Part shown: positions 6,989-14,658 of the stretch, in pieces
Numbering within the stretch: the first letter of the stretch is position 1
Layout of the letters: each line of letters begins with the position of its first letter
From: Bacteroidales bacterium
GTDB taxonomy: Bacteria; Bacteroidota; Bacteroidia; Bacteroidales; UBA932
Direction: 5' to 3'
NCBI GenBank assembly: GCA_017631875.1
Contig: JAGBSL010000007.1
Location: 1-39,155 of the forward strand
DNA: 39,155 nucleotides
Made by a program: the position numbers and the translations under genes
Notes under the pieces: generated by a model
Seen by the model: only the letters and a program-made list of their open reading frames with translations
The model's database searches: none
Told to the model about the DNA's origin: nothing

Positions 6989-8811
6989 TCAAAATCCGAA
7001 GATTTTCTCTTGCGCTCAATTTCGTTTAGTATTATCTTCCTGAGTCTCATTGACTTAGGCGTTACTTCCACTAGCTCATCCTCCTGGATATACTCGAGTG
7101 CTTCTTCAAGAGAGAACACTACTGGCGGCGGCAACATCACCTTGTCATCACTACCCGAAGCACGCATGTTAGTAAGCTTCTTTGTCTTACATATATTGAT
7201 AGTGAGGTCGCGCTCACGTGTATGCTCGCCGATAACCTGACCCTCATACACATCGACACCCGGCTCGATGAAGAAACGTCCGCGGTCCTGGAGCTTGTCC
7301 ATAGAGTAAGCCACCGAAACTCCTGTCTCAAGCGACACAAGAGAACCGTTGTTACGACGCTCGATATCACCCTTATACGGTTCGTAACCCTTAAGGCGGT
7401 GAGCTACGACTGCCTCCCCCTGGGTAGCTGTAAGGAGGTTGCTTCGGAGTCCCATAAGTCCGCGTGAAGGGATGTCAAACTCAAGGTGAGTCCTGTCTCC
7501 CCTGCCTTCCATCTGGATGAGCGCTCCCTTTCTGCGAGTAGCCATCTCGATACACCTTCCTACGAACTCCTCAGGAACATCGATAGTCAGCATCTCTATA
7601 GGCTCGCAACGCTGTCCTCCAATGACCTTGTCGAGAACCTTAGGCTGTCCGACCTGAAGCTCGAAGCCCTCGCGACGCATGGTCTCGATCAGGACTGAAA
7701 GGTGAAGGACGCCACGTCCGTAAACTATGAATGAGTCCGCATTCGGACCTGGCTTCACGCGAAGTGCGAGATTCTTCTCAAGCTCCTTGTCCAGACGATC
7801 CTTAAGATGTCTTGAGGTCACGAACTTACCTTCCTTGCCGAAGAAAGGTGAGTTATTGATGCAGAAGAGCATGCTCATTGTAGGCTCGTCAACCTCGATT
7901 GGAGGAAGCGCCTCAGGATTCTCGAAATCTGCAATGGTATCTCCGATCTCGAATCCCTCAAGACCCACAACTGCACAGATATCACCGCACTGAACCTCCT
8001 CTACCTTGGCCTTTCCGAGACCGTCGAAGATCATGAGTTCCTTGATCTTCTGCTTCTGCATGATGTCGTATCTCTTGCAGAGAGTTATGTTCTGACCTGC
8101 CTTAAGCGAACCGCGGGTAACCCTTCCGACTGCGATACGGCCCACGTATGGAGAATACTCTAGCGAAGATATGAGCATCTGAGGTGTACCCTCTTTCATT
8201 TCAGGAGCCGGAATCACCTCGAGAATAGTATCAAGAAGCGCAGTGATGTCCTCGGTAGGCTGTTTCCAGTCATATGACATCCATCCCTGCTTTGCACTTC
8301 CGTAAATTGTGCGGAAGTCAAGCTGGTCCTCAGTTGCACCGAGAGAGAACATCAAGTCGAAGACCTCCTCCTGCACCTCGTCAGGACGGCAGTTCAGCTT
8401 GTCCACCTTATTGATCACGAGGACAGGCTTCTTGCCCATCTCGATAGCCTTCTGGAGTACGAATCTCGTCTGAGGCATGCAGCCCTCGAAAGCGTCTACG
8501 AGAAGGATCACGCCATCAGCCATGTTGAGAACTCTCTCAACCTCTCCTCCGAAGTCGCTGTGGCCCGGAGTGTCGATGACGTTAATTTTTACACCTTTAT
8601 ATAATACGGACACGTTCTTTGCAAGAATAGTGATACCTCTTTCTCTTTCGAGGTCATTGTTGTCAAGGATCAGCTCTCCCAGCTTCTCCTGCTCACGCGC
8701 CTGGCGTGCCTGATAGATCATCCTGTCGACGATGGTGGTCTTACCGTGGTCGACGTGCGCGATGATTGCAATGTTTCTTATATCCTGCATAACTGCAAAC
8801 TGTTTATTCAT
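6982..8811 (-). CDS. typA: Ribosome-associated GTPase TypA/BipA
   Basis: A translation GTPase related to EF-G that acts on the ribosome during stress and in late 50S assembly. The 609 residues show the G1 loop HVDHGKT (19-25), the DTPGHSDF G3 motif at about 80-87 and NKVD at about 134, then the beta-barrel and the C-terminal TypA-specific domain. Length is usual. The annotated start gives MNKQFAVMQDIRNIAIIAH; starting at the internal Met (position 8790) would match other TypA N-termini more closely, and both are possible. It diverges from guaA. The leader contains a small CCGG-TTTT-CCGG hairpin (8827-8844). Confidence 0.97.
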   Translation of the reverse strand: MNKQFAVMQDIRNIAIIAHVDHGKTTIVDRMIYQARQAREQEKLGELILDNNDLERERGITILAKNVSVLYKGVKINVIDTPGHSDFGGEVERVLNMADGVILLVDAFEGCMPQTRFVLQKAIEMGKKPVLVINKVDKLNCRPDEVQEEVFDLMFSLGATEDQLDFRTIYGSAKQGWMSYDWKQPTEDITALLDTILEVIPAPEMKEGTPQMLISSLEYSPYVGRIAVGRVTRGSLKAGQNITLCKRYDIMQKQKIKELMIFDGLGKAKVEEVQCGDICAVVGLEGFEIGDTIADFENPEALPPIEVDEPTMSMLFCINNSPFFGKEGKFVTSRHLKDRLDKELEKNLALRVKPGPNADSFIVYGRGVLHLSVLIETMRREGFELQVGQPKVLDKVIGGQRCEPIEMLTIDVPEEFVGRCIEMATRRKGALIQMEGRGDRTHLEFDIPSRGLMGLRSNLLTATQGEAVVAHRLKGYEPYKGDIERRNNGSLVSLETGVSVAYSMDKLQDRGRFFIEPGVDVYEGQVIGEHTRERDLTINICKTKKLTNMRASGSDDKVMLPPPVVFSLEEALEYIQEDELVEVTPKSMRLRKIILNEIERKRKSSDFDC

Positions 8812-8826
8812 TCACACGAAAAATCC

Positions 8827-8844
8827 CGACCGGTTTTCCGGCCG
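8827..8844 (-). repeat. Hairpin in the predicted typA leader
   Basis: CCGG (8830-8833) and CCGG (8838-8841) around TTTT, with two further outer pairs and one mismatch. It would lie near the 5' end of the typA mRNA if transcription starts from the -7 box at 8856-8863. Confidence 0.45.
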
Positions 8845-8855
8845 AAAAAGATTTG

Positions 8856-8863
8856 CAAAAGTA
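8856..8863 (-). promoter_or_regulatory. Candidate promoter -7 box for typA
   Basis: TACTTTTG on the minus strand fits TAnnTTTG. I see no clear -33 box at 19-21 bp. The implied leader is about 38 nt. Confidence 0.5.
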
Positions 8864-8896
8864 GATATTTTTATAAAATAATTTCTAATCTTTTTC

Positions 8897-8904
8897 TATT
8901 TTTG
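8897..8904 (+). promoter_or_regulatory. Candidate promoter -7 box for guaA
   Basis: TATTTTTG fits TAnnTTTG and lies 38 bp before the guaA start codon, a normal leader length here. The -33 region is A/T-rich without a clear TTTG. Confidence 0.5.
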
Positions 8905-8942
8905 CACGTTGGTAATCTAAACAAAGATAAAACTTAAAGTAT

Positions 8943-10250
8943 ATGAAACAGGACATGATCGTAATTCTCGACCTCGGAAGCCACGAGAACACAGTGGTAG
9001 CGAGGGCAGTCCGTGCACTCGGTGTATACAGCGAGATCCACCCGCACGACATCACAGCTGAGGAGCTCAAGGCTCTTCCAAATGTAAAAGGTATCATCAT
9101 CAACGGTGGCCCCAACAATGTAATCGACGGAGTTGCGATCGACGTTCTTCCTGAAATCTATGAGGCAGGTTTCCCTGTAATGGCAGCAGGTCACGACAAG
9201 GCACTCTGCGAAGTGAAGCTCGCTCAGTTCAATAACGACGAGGAAGCTATCAAGGCTGCTATCAAGTCATTCGTATTCGACACTTGCAAGGCTGAGGCTA
9301 ACTGGAACATGAAGAACTTCGTGGCTGACCAGGTAGAGCTCATCCGCCAGCAGGTCGGCGACAAGAAGGTTCTCCTCGCACTCTCAGGTGGAGTTGACAG
9401 CTCTGTTCTTGCAGCCCTCCTTCTTAAGGCTATCGGTGACAAGCTTTACTGCGTTCACGTGAACCACGGACTCATGCGCAAGGGCGAGTCTGAGAACGTT
9501 GTGGAAGTATTCCGCAACCAGCTCTGCGCAAACCTTATATATGTAGACGCAACAGACCGCTTCCTCGGACTTCTTGAGGGTGTTGCAGATCCTGAGCAGA
9601 AGAGAAAGATCATCGGTGGCGAGTTCATCCGCGTATTCGAGGAAGAGGCACGCAAGCTTGACGGCATCGACTTCCTCGGTCAGGGTACAATCTATCCTGA
9701 CATCGCAGAAAGCGGTACCAAGACAGCAAAGGTCGTTAAGTCACACCACAACGTAGGTGGTCTCCCTGAGGATCTTCAGTTCGAACTCGTAGAGCCTTTG
9801 AAGCAGCTCTTCAAGGACGAGGTTCGCGCATGTGGCGTTGAGCTCGGTCTTCCATACGAGATGGTATATCGTCAGCCATTCCCAGGCCCAGGTCTCGGAG
9901 TACGCTGCCTTGGAGCAATCACACGTGACCGTCTTGAGGCCCTCCGCGAGGCTGACGCTATCCTCCGCGAGGAGTTCGCAATCGCAGGTCTCGACAAGAA
10001 GGTATGGCAGTACTTCACAGTGGTTCCAGACTTCAAGTCAGTAGGAGTACGCAACAATGCACGTTCATACGACTGGCCTGTAATCATCCGCGCAGTCAAC
10101 ACTATCGACGCGATGACAGCTACAATCGAGCAGATCGACTGGCCTATCCTCATGAAGATCACAGACCGCATCCTCGCTGAGATCCCTACAGTAAACCGCG
10201 TCTGCTACGATCTCTCACCAAAGCCAAACGCAACTATCGAGTGGGAATAA
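8943..10250 (+). CDS. guaA: GMP synthetase with a degenerate, shortened glutaminase domain
   Basis: Makes GMP from XMP, ATP and ammonia. The protein has 435 residues, against about 510-525 for usual GuaA. The ATP-pyrophosphatase part is intact: SGGVDSS P-loop (148-154), KSHHNVGGLP, and the C-terminal dimerisation part with RQPFPGPGLG and a normal end. The N-terminal class-I glutaminase domain is reduced. The first strands are recognisable (ILDLGS; IIINGGPNN), but the place of the nucleophile motif GxCxG reads FPVMAAGHDK, with no Cys. The part that should carry the catalytic His and Glu is missing before the linker FVFDTCKAEANW (110-121). The frame is open and the linker is good, so this is not a simple frameshift. 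I infer an enzyme that uses free ammonia or a partner glutaminase; neither can be shown here. Confidence 0.93.
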   Translation: MKQDMIVILDLGSHENTVVARAVRALGVYSEIHPHDITAEELKALPNVKGIIINGGPNNVIDGVAIDVLPEIYEAGFPVMAAGHDKALCEVKLAQFNNDEEAIKAAIKSFVFDTCKAEANWNMKNFVADQVELIRQQVGDKKVLLALSGGVDSSVLAALLLKAIGDKLYCVHVNHGLMRKGESENVVEVFRNQLCANLIYVDATDRFLGLLEGVADPEQKRKIIGGEFIRVFEEEARKLDGIDFLGQGTIYPDIAESGTKTAKVVKSHHNVGGLPEDLQFELVEPLKQLFKDEVRACGVELGLPYEMVYRQPFPGPGLGVRCLGAITRDRLEALREADAILREEFAIAGLDKKVWQYFTVVPDFKSVGVRNNARSYDWPVIIRAVNTIDAMTATIEQIDWPILMKITDRILAEIPTVNRVCYDLSPKPNATIEWE

Positions 10251-10299
10251 AAAAATGGAACCGAGTGACTGACACTCGGTTCCATTTTTTTATTCCCAC
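10241..10299 (+). terminator. guaA terminator, perfect 27-bp arms reaching into the coding end
   Basis: Arms 10241-10267 and 10273-10299 are perfect inverse copies around the 5-nt loop ACTGA. The outer part of the left arm is the last base of a Glu codon plus TGG GAA TAA of guaA, so the stop and two codons are mirrored downstream. The inner part is the terminator proper: A-tract, TGGAACCGAGTG stem, T-tract. Confidence 0.88.
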
Positions 10300-10353
10300 C
10301 GATCCGGGTAGGGTCGAAATACCCCATAAGAATCCGACCTCGTTTATATGCAC

Positions 10354-10389
10354 ACCTTGGACATTTATCACGTAAAAAGCGACCAAGGT
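10354..10389. repeat. REP unit 1 (36 bp, outer)
   Basis: Arms ACCTTGGACA and CGACCAAGGT around a 16-nt centre. Seven outer pairs are perfect, followed by a mismatch. It has the same overall length as the other three units and the same altered right arm as unit 4. Confidence 0.8.
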
Positions 10390-10426
10390 ATCCAAAGAAC
10401 ATGCTCAAAATGGACTATTGAGTAAC

Positions 10427-10462
10427 ACCTTGGACGCTTCTGTCAGCAAATACGTCCAAGGT
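10427..10462. repeat. REP unit 2 (36 bp, inner)
   Basis: Perfect 10-bp arms ACCTTGGACG / CGTCCAAGGT around a 16-nt centre. It starts exactly 73 bp after unit 1. Confidence 0.85.
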
Positions 10463-10518
10463 ATTGGACGGTGGTGAATTTTCTTGATGAAAGTGCATAG
10501 ATTCCAACGTGAAATACA

Positions 10519-10526
10519 TACATTTG
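10519..10526 (+). promoter_or_regulatory. Possible -7 box for the RAYT gene
   Basis: TACATTTG fits TAnnTTTG, but no -33 box is seen and the leader would be about 100 nt. Tentative. Confidence 0.3.
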
Positions 10527-10632
10527 CCATGCAAGTGACATACATTTAGTGCGGAGCTGCATTAAAGCAACCCCGAAGAAAAGAGTGAAGAGTGTCAGAG
10601 GAAGAAAGATGAAGCGTTAGAATATAAATGTT

Positions 10633-11547
10633 ATGAAAAAGACTTATCACTTATGCTTTTCTGCAGGAGACGAAATCCTGTTCAGAGATCACGAAGACTA
10701 CAACAGAGGATTCAATTGCCTGGCAGTCGCCCTATACAACACCAATTCAACAGGGTTAGTGGAATCTTTCATGTCAACTCACTTTCATCAGATGGCGCAG
10801 ACTGAAGTCCCCAAAGATCTGATGTTCAGTTTCCGCATGCAATACAGCATGTATTTCAACAGAAAGTATCACAGATCTGGCAGACTCGGAGAAAAAACAC
10901 ATTTCTCCATGGAAGTAGTCGGCTACAATCACACGATAGCTGCCGCCTGCTACACACTGCGAAACGCACTGCACCATGGCGTAGTTCCCATCCCCTATGC
11001 CTATCCACACTGCAGTGCCAATGCTATTTTCATGAAAGAGATGGGAAAGACACCATGTGATAAAATTCTTGATAAAAGATACCACCGGAACCACATAGGG
11101 AAAACCGCAGAATACCCGAGCAGTTATAAGATGAGCGAAAGCGGGGTATTTCTTAGGGAAGCCGTACTTGACATTCCACAGATGGAACACCTTTTCGTCA
11201 CACCAAGAGCATTCAACTGGTACATGACAAGAAAGTCTTCCGAAGAATGGGAAGCCGAACAGAAGAGAGACCAGAACAACTTCCCACCTATAAACATTTC
11301 TTCCATAGAGTCCGGAGTCAAAACTGAAAGTGTGGACAGAATGCTTGTTCATGAAAGCGGAAAGTCAGATTACCGAAAGCCATCTGACATCGACATATGC
11401 ATGGAGATAGATAGAAACATCCTCCCTAAATATGGGAAAGCATCAGTGTATATGTTAACAAGGCGGGAAAAACAGGAGATTGCAGAATTCCTGTACAGAC
11501 ATTACCGACTTAACGAAAATCAGATTCGCCGCTGTCTCGCGATGTAA
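10633..11547 (+). CDS. REP-associated tyrosine transposase (RAYT; HUH/Y1, IS200-like)
   Basis: A single-strand DNA nuclease/transposase of the Y1 HUH superfamily. The first 120 of 304 residues follow the family pattern: opening FRDHEDYNRGF, then MSTHFHQM with the HUH pair H50 and H52 (compare MPNHFH in other members), then RYHRSGRLGEK. A helix with Y107 in ACYTLRNALHHGVV stands where the catalytic Tyr is expected. The remaining about 180 residues are unlike the short enterobacterial proteins; the tail (about 260-304: REKQEIAEFLYRHYRLNENQIRRCL) looks like a helical DNA-binding motif. Two 36-bp palindromes stand on each side, the first downstream one starting directly after the stop codon. This is the classic setting of a domesticated transposase that binds and cuts REPs. 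Activity is unproven. Confidence 0.86.
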   Translation: MKKTYHLCFSAGDEILFRDHEDYNRGFNCLAVALYNTNSTGLVESFMSTHFHQMAQTEVPKDLMFSFRMQYSMYFNRKYHRSGRLGEKTHFSMEVVGYNHTIAAACYTLRNALHHGVVPIPYAYPHCSANAIFMKEMGKTPCDKILDKRYHRNHIGKTAEYPSSYKMSESGVFLREAVLDIPQMEHLFVTPRAFNWYMTRKSSEEWEAEQKRDQNNFPPINISSIESGVKTESVDRMLVHESGKSDYRKPSDIDICMEIDRNILPKYGKASVYMLTRREKQEIAEFLYRHYRLNENQIRRCLAM

Positions 11548-11595
11548 CATTATACCTCGGACGGTTTTGTGTTTGAAAACGTCCGAGGTATAATG
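11548..11595. repeat. REP unit 3 with extended arms, also a likely terminator for the RAYT gene
   Basis: The core unit is 11554-11589 (36 bp) with arms ACCTCGGACG / CGTCCGAGGT. Pairing continues outward for six more base pairs (CATTAT/ATAATG), giving perfect 16-bp arms. Compared with units 1, 2 and 4 a T-A pair is replaced by C-G on both arms, a compensatory change that keeps the stem. It starts on the base after the TAA of the transposase gene. Confidence 0.85.
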
Positions 11596-11626
11596 GAAAC
11601 CTGCAAAACAACGGGTATTTAACCAT

Positions 11627-11662
11627 ACCTTGGACGTTTTATCGAGGAAACACGACCAAGGT
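11627..11662. repeat. REP unit 4 (36 bp, outer)
   Basis: Arms ACCTTGGACG and CGACCAAGGT around 16 nt, with the same right-arm variant as unit 1. It starts exactly 73 bp after unit 3. It ends 10 bp beyond the stop of the convergent M23/LysM gene and may serve that gene as a terminator. Confidence 0.82.
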
Positions 11663-11672
11663 TTGCATAATT

Positions 11673-12710
11673 TTATCTTACTCTGATCTTCTTACCGATC
11701 TTCAGTGTAGTGTTACGGGTTATGCCGTTGAGACGACAGAGCTCACTTACTGTCGTATTGTTATTGATCGCAATGCGGCCAAGAGTATCACCTGACTTGA
11801 TTGTATACCAGCGCATCGCTTCTCTTTCAGCATCTTCCTTCTTATCCTCCTCATCGTTCAGGATCTCATCCTCGAAATCCTGCTCATAGTTGCTGTAGAT
11901 GTTGAAATATTTCTTCTTCAGCACGAAAAGACGGTGGCGGAGTTTGCCCTCCTTGAAGTCTATAAGCCACTGTGGATCAAATGCATATCCTTTATATCTG
12001 GTCTCAAAATGAAGGTGCGGGCCTGTCGAACGTCCTGTCGAGCCACCATAGCCGATCACGTCTCCGGCATTTACCCAATCATCCTGTTCCACCAGTCTCT
12101 TGGAAAGGTGAGCATAGAAGGTCTCAATTCCGTTCTCATGTCTGATGACAACGAGATTACCGTATGCACCCCAATACTTCGAAATCCTGACCTTTCCGGT
12201 AAAAGTCGCATAAACCGGTTCCCCGGTCTTCAATGGAAGGTCGACACCCTGATGGCGGCGTCCACGACGGATTCCGAACTTACCTCTATAATACACATCA
12301 CCCTGATATGGACAGTGGTATTGATCAAGGCTATCAACGCACCAGATTGTCCACTGATCCGGAAGTTCTGCCTGAGGGATGCCATAAGGATCGGTGCCGG
12401 TATGAGTCCAGGCCTCGTCAAAAACGCCTGTAACTGTCTGATAGTCCGGAGTCTTGTAATACTCCCAAGTGTTATCAGCGAAAAGTATAACCTTTATGAA
12501 CTCATTTGCCGTATCAAGAGTATCAATCGGTTCTGAAAGAGACCTGTAGCACGACAGCAGGGGCCTCAGGCTTGGCGGTGTCAGCTGAAGAGTGAATATA
12601 GCTGAATCCCTCTTGATGGGATTGGCGGCATAAAGTTCATCTGCCGGCAGCGTGAATGCCAGGCAGATGAACACTATTGATGATATGTACTTTTTTACTT
12701 TTCCGAACAT
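11673..12710 (-). CDS. M23 peptidoglycan endopeptidase with C-terminal LysM domain
   Basis: An exported murein endopeptidase. A signal peptide or anchor occupies about 1-29. The M23 (LytM/lysostaphin) domain spans about 140-250, with zinc ligands H153 and D157 (HQGVD) and HLHFE (H234), and H201 in YAHLS as the active-site His. A Glu/Asp/Lys-rich linker (about 270-300) leads to a LysM peptidoglycan-binding domain (301-344, YTIKSGDTLGRIA...). All catalytic residues are present, so it is probably active. Its ATG abuts the TAA of the phosphohexomutase gene with no gap (TAAATG), so the two are translated in tandem. REP unit 4 follows its stop. Confidence 0.93.
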   Translation of the reverse strand: MFGKVKKYISSIVFICLAFTLPADELYAANPIKRDSAIFTLQLTPPSLRPLLSCYRSLSEPIDTLDTANEFIKVILFADNTWEYYKTPDYQTVTGVFDEAWTHTGTDPYGIPQAELPDQWTIWCVDSLDQYHCPYQGDVYYRGKFGIRRGRRHQGVDLPLKTGEPVYATFTGKVRISKYWGAYGNLVVIRHENGIETFYAHLSKRLVEQDDWVNAGDVIGYGGSTGRSTGPHLHFETRYKGYAFDPQWLIDFKEGKLRHRLFVLKKKYFNIYSNYEQDFEDEILNDEEDKKEDAEREAMRWYTIKSGDTLGRIAINNNTTVSELCRLNGITRNTTLKIGKKIRVR

Positions 12711-14066
12711 TTACTGTGCGTTAAACTGTGTGGTAAGAATCTCTCTGACTTTGGCGACCTTCTCGTCGAGAAGTTCCTTAGTGGTAGCCTCACAAAGGAA
12801 CCTGAGGTATGGCTCTGTATTCGAAGGCCTGATATTGAACCACCACTCAGGGAACTCCACCCTGTATCCGTCAAAGTCCATATACGCGGTAGACTGCTCA
12901 GTCTCCATGAAATAATCGCGAACCGCGTTCATGGCTCCAAGCTTATCTTCAACGCGGAAGTTGATCTCGCCAGAGTTCTGGTACTTCTCGATACGCGCGA
13001 TAAGCTGACTCAAAGAAATACCCTGAGCCTTCATCTTCGCAACCACATTAAGAATCAGGATTGCTGCGAGGAGACCGCTGTCCGAGTAGAAGAAATCACG
13101 GAAATAGTAGTGTCCAGCAAGCTCACCGCCATAGACTCCGTCGATCTCACGAAGTTTCAGAGCCGCATATGCACGTCCTACCCTCCATGTATTCATGACA
13201 CCTCCCATAGGAGCGAGGTACTCACCCACAGCCTTAGAACTGCGGATATCCTGGTGGATGTAGCCCTTCTCTCCCCTCTCCTCGAGGAAATAATGGCCGA
13301 GCACCGCAATCATGAGGTCAGGAGAAATGAATCTACTGTTCTCGTCTACGAACATCACGCGGTCGGCATCACCGTCGAAGATAACTCCGATATCAGCCTT
13401 AGTCTGCGCCACGAGCTTCTTCAGGTCAGCAACATTCTCCTGCACAAGAGGATTCGGCTCATGGTTAGGGAACGAACCATCCATCTGCTCATAAATATAT
13501 GCAGGCTGATCCCCGAAGATATCGCGTACAAAAAGCGAAGCCATGCCGTTGGACACATCCATAGCTATCTTCAAAGAAGACCAGTCACCTTTATATTTAA
13601 GAAGGAAAGCAAGATAGTCAGCCTTGACGTCCATAGGGTGAACCTGGCCCTTCACGGCCGCCGGGACGGTCTCGCGACCGCTCTCAATCCACTGCTGGAT
13701 CTGTCCCAGACCTGTATCAAGACCTACTGGGAGCGCATTCTCACGCGACACCTTCAGGCCGTTGTACTTTGCCGGATTGTGCGACGCAGTGATCTGCACT
13801 GAGGCCTTGAAACCATAATTCGCCGTTCCGAAATATACCATCGGAGTCGTGCTCAGTCCAATGTCATATACGTCTGCACCAGCGTCAGTGATACCCTTGA
13901 GAAGGTACTCATGAATCTCAGGCGACGACACGCGCGCATCACGTCCTACAAGCACCTTATCAGCGGAAAGAAGTTCAGGAAGAAAGTATCCCACCTTGTA
14001 GGCGACTTCCTTGTCGAAGTCCACATTGTAGACTCCTCTTATGTCATATGCATGAAATGCTCCCAT
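12711..14066 (-). CDS. Phosphomannomutase/phosphoglucomutase (alpha-D-phosphohexomutase)
   Basis: Interconverts hexose-1- and hexose-6-phosphates for sugar nucleotide synthesis. The 451-residue cytosolic enzyme shows the four family motifs: phosphoserine loop TASHNP (93-98, S95), the Mg-binding DGDADR (231-236), the sugar-binding GELAGHYYF (314-322), and the phosphate-binding RPSNTEPYLR near 417-426. GEL(A)GH agrees with PMM/PGM more than with GlmM or PNGM, though the exact sugar is not fixed by this. It is the third gene of ruvX-def-mutase-M23, with 35 bp to def and none to the M23 gene, which also acts in envelope building. Confidence 0.92.
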   Translation of the reverse strand: MGAFHAYDIRGVYNVDFDKEVAYKVGYFLPELLSADKVLVGRDARVSSPEIHEYLLKGITDAGADVYDIGLSTTPMVYFGTANYGFKASVQITASHNPAKYNGLKVSRENALPVGLDTGLGQIQQWIESGRETVPAAVKGQVHPMDVKADYLAFLLKYKGDWSSLKIAMDVSNGMASLFVRDIFGDQPAYIYEQMDGSFPNHEPNPLVQENVADLKKLVAQTKADIGVIFDGDADRVMFVDENSRFISPDLMIAVLGHYFLEERGEKGYIHQDIRSSKAVGEYLAPMGGVMNTWRVGRAYAALKLREIDGVYGGELAGHYYFRDFFYSDSGLLAAILILNVVAKMKAQGISLSQLIARIEKYQNSGEINFRVEDKLGAMNAVRDYFMETEQSTAYMDFDGYRVEFPEWWFNIRPSNTEPYLRFLCEATTKELLDEKVAKVREILTTQFNAQ

Positions 14067-14101
14067 AAAACAAACTGCTATCCCGAGAAATGTCGAGAAA
14101 T

Positions 14102-14653
14102 CTATCTTTTAGATTTATATCGGGTCTGTACAGCACCCTTCGCTATCGCCTGCAATTTGCGTGCTATCATCTTGCGGCGGATCTGCGAGACGTTGTCTAC
14201 AAAAAGATTGCCTTCGAGGTGCGAGAGTTCGTGCTGCACCATGCGGCAAGCGAATCTGTCAAATTCCTCGACGACCTTTTCAAGGTTCTCGTTATAATAC
14301 TCCACCTTGATCTTTGCCGGCCTTGTCACCTCGGCATAGATTCCGGGAACGCTGAGACAGCCTTCCGAGTACTCACACTCTTCCTCGCTTTCCTCCAGCA
14401 CGACCGGATTGATCATGACGCGGAAGAAGTCATGGAGATAATCGTATGTATCCGAAAGGTCTCTTCCGTCCACGATCACAAGATTCTTGTTCACACCCAC
14501 CTGAGGAGCGGCAAGACCACATCCGTCCGCATTCTTCAGGGTCTCCTTCATATCTTCAAGGAGCTTTGCAATGCCTTCCTTATCGGTAAGGTCCACATCC
14601 ACGTTCTCTTTTCTGAGAACATCGGAGCCGTATAAATATATTGGTAGTATCAT
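14102..14653 (-). CDS. def: Peptide deformylase
   Basis: Removes the N-formyl group from nascent proteins at the ribosome. The 183 residues carry the three family motifs: GCGLAAPQVG (44-53), EGCLSVPG (97-104) with metal ligand C99, and QHELSHLEG (140-148) with ligands H141 and H145 and catalytic E142. The third motif normally reads HExDH; here the Asp is Ser (S144). The metal ligands and catalytic Glu are kept, so I expect activity. It follows ruvX with a 5-bp gap and precedes the hexomutase. Confidence 0.96.
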   Translation of the reverse strand: MILPIYLYGSDVLRKENVDVDLTDKEGIAKLLEDMKETLKNADGCGLAAPQVGVNKNLVIVDGRDLSDTYDYLHDFFRVMINPVVLEESEEECEYSEGCLSVPGIYAEVTRPAKIKVEYYNENLEKVVEEFDRFACRMVQHELSHLEGNLFVDNVSQIRRKMIARKLQAIAKGAVQTRYKSKR

Positions 14654-14658
14654 AATTC

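Larger units (their letters stand above)
10300..10632. other. Gene-free stretch in front of the RAYT gene
   Basis: This holds the REP pair at 10354-10389 and 10427-10462. A TACATTTG box (10519-10526) and a second ACATACATTT about 20 bp further on follow. A purine-rich run at about 10575-10620 leads into the transposase start. I see no ORF worth calling in it. Confidence 0.6.
10347..11669. mobile_element. REP/RAYT locus bounded by imperfect 16-bp terminal inverted repeats
   Basis: The unit comprises two REP palindromes, the Y1 transposase gene, and two more REP palindromes. TATGCA-C-ACCTTGGAC at 10347-10362 faces GACCAAGGT-T-TGCATA at 11654-11669, pairing at 14 of 16 positions. Both outer REP units belong to these ends. 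It fits neatly between the guaA terminator and the M23/LysM gene. Whether the whole block moves as one is inference. Confidence 0.6.

Noticed and set aside
10633..11547. Ordinary IS200/IS605 insertion sequence
   Set aside because: There is no TnpB or omega RNA, and the paired 36-bp palindromes on both sides with fixed spacing fit a RAYT/REP arrangement better.
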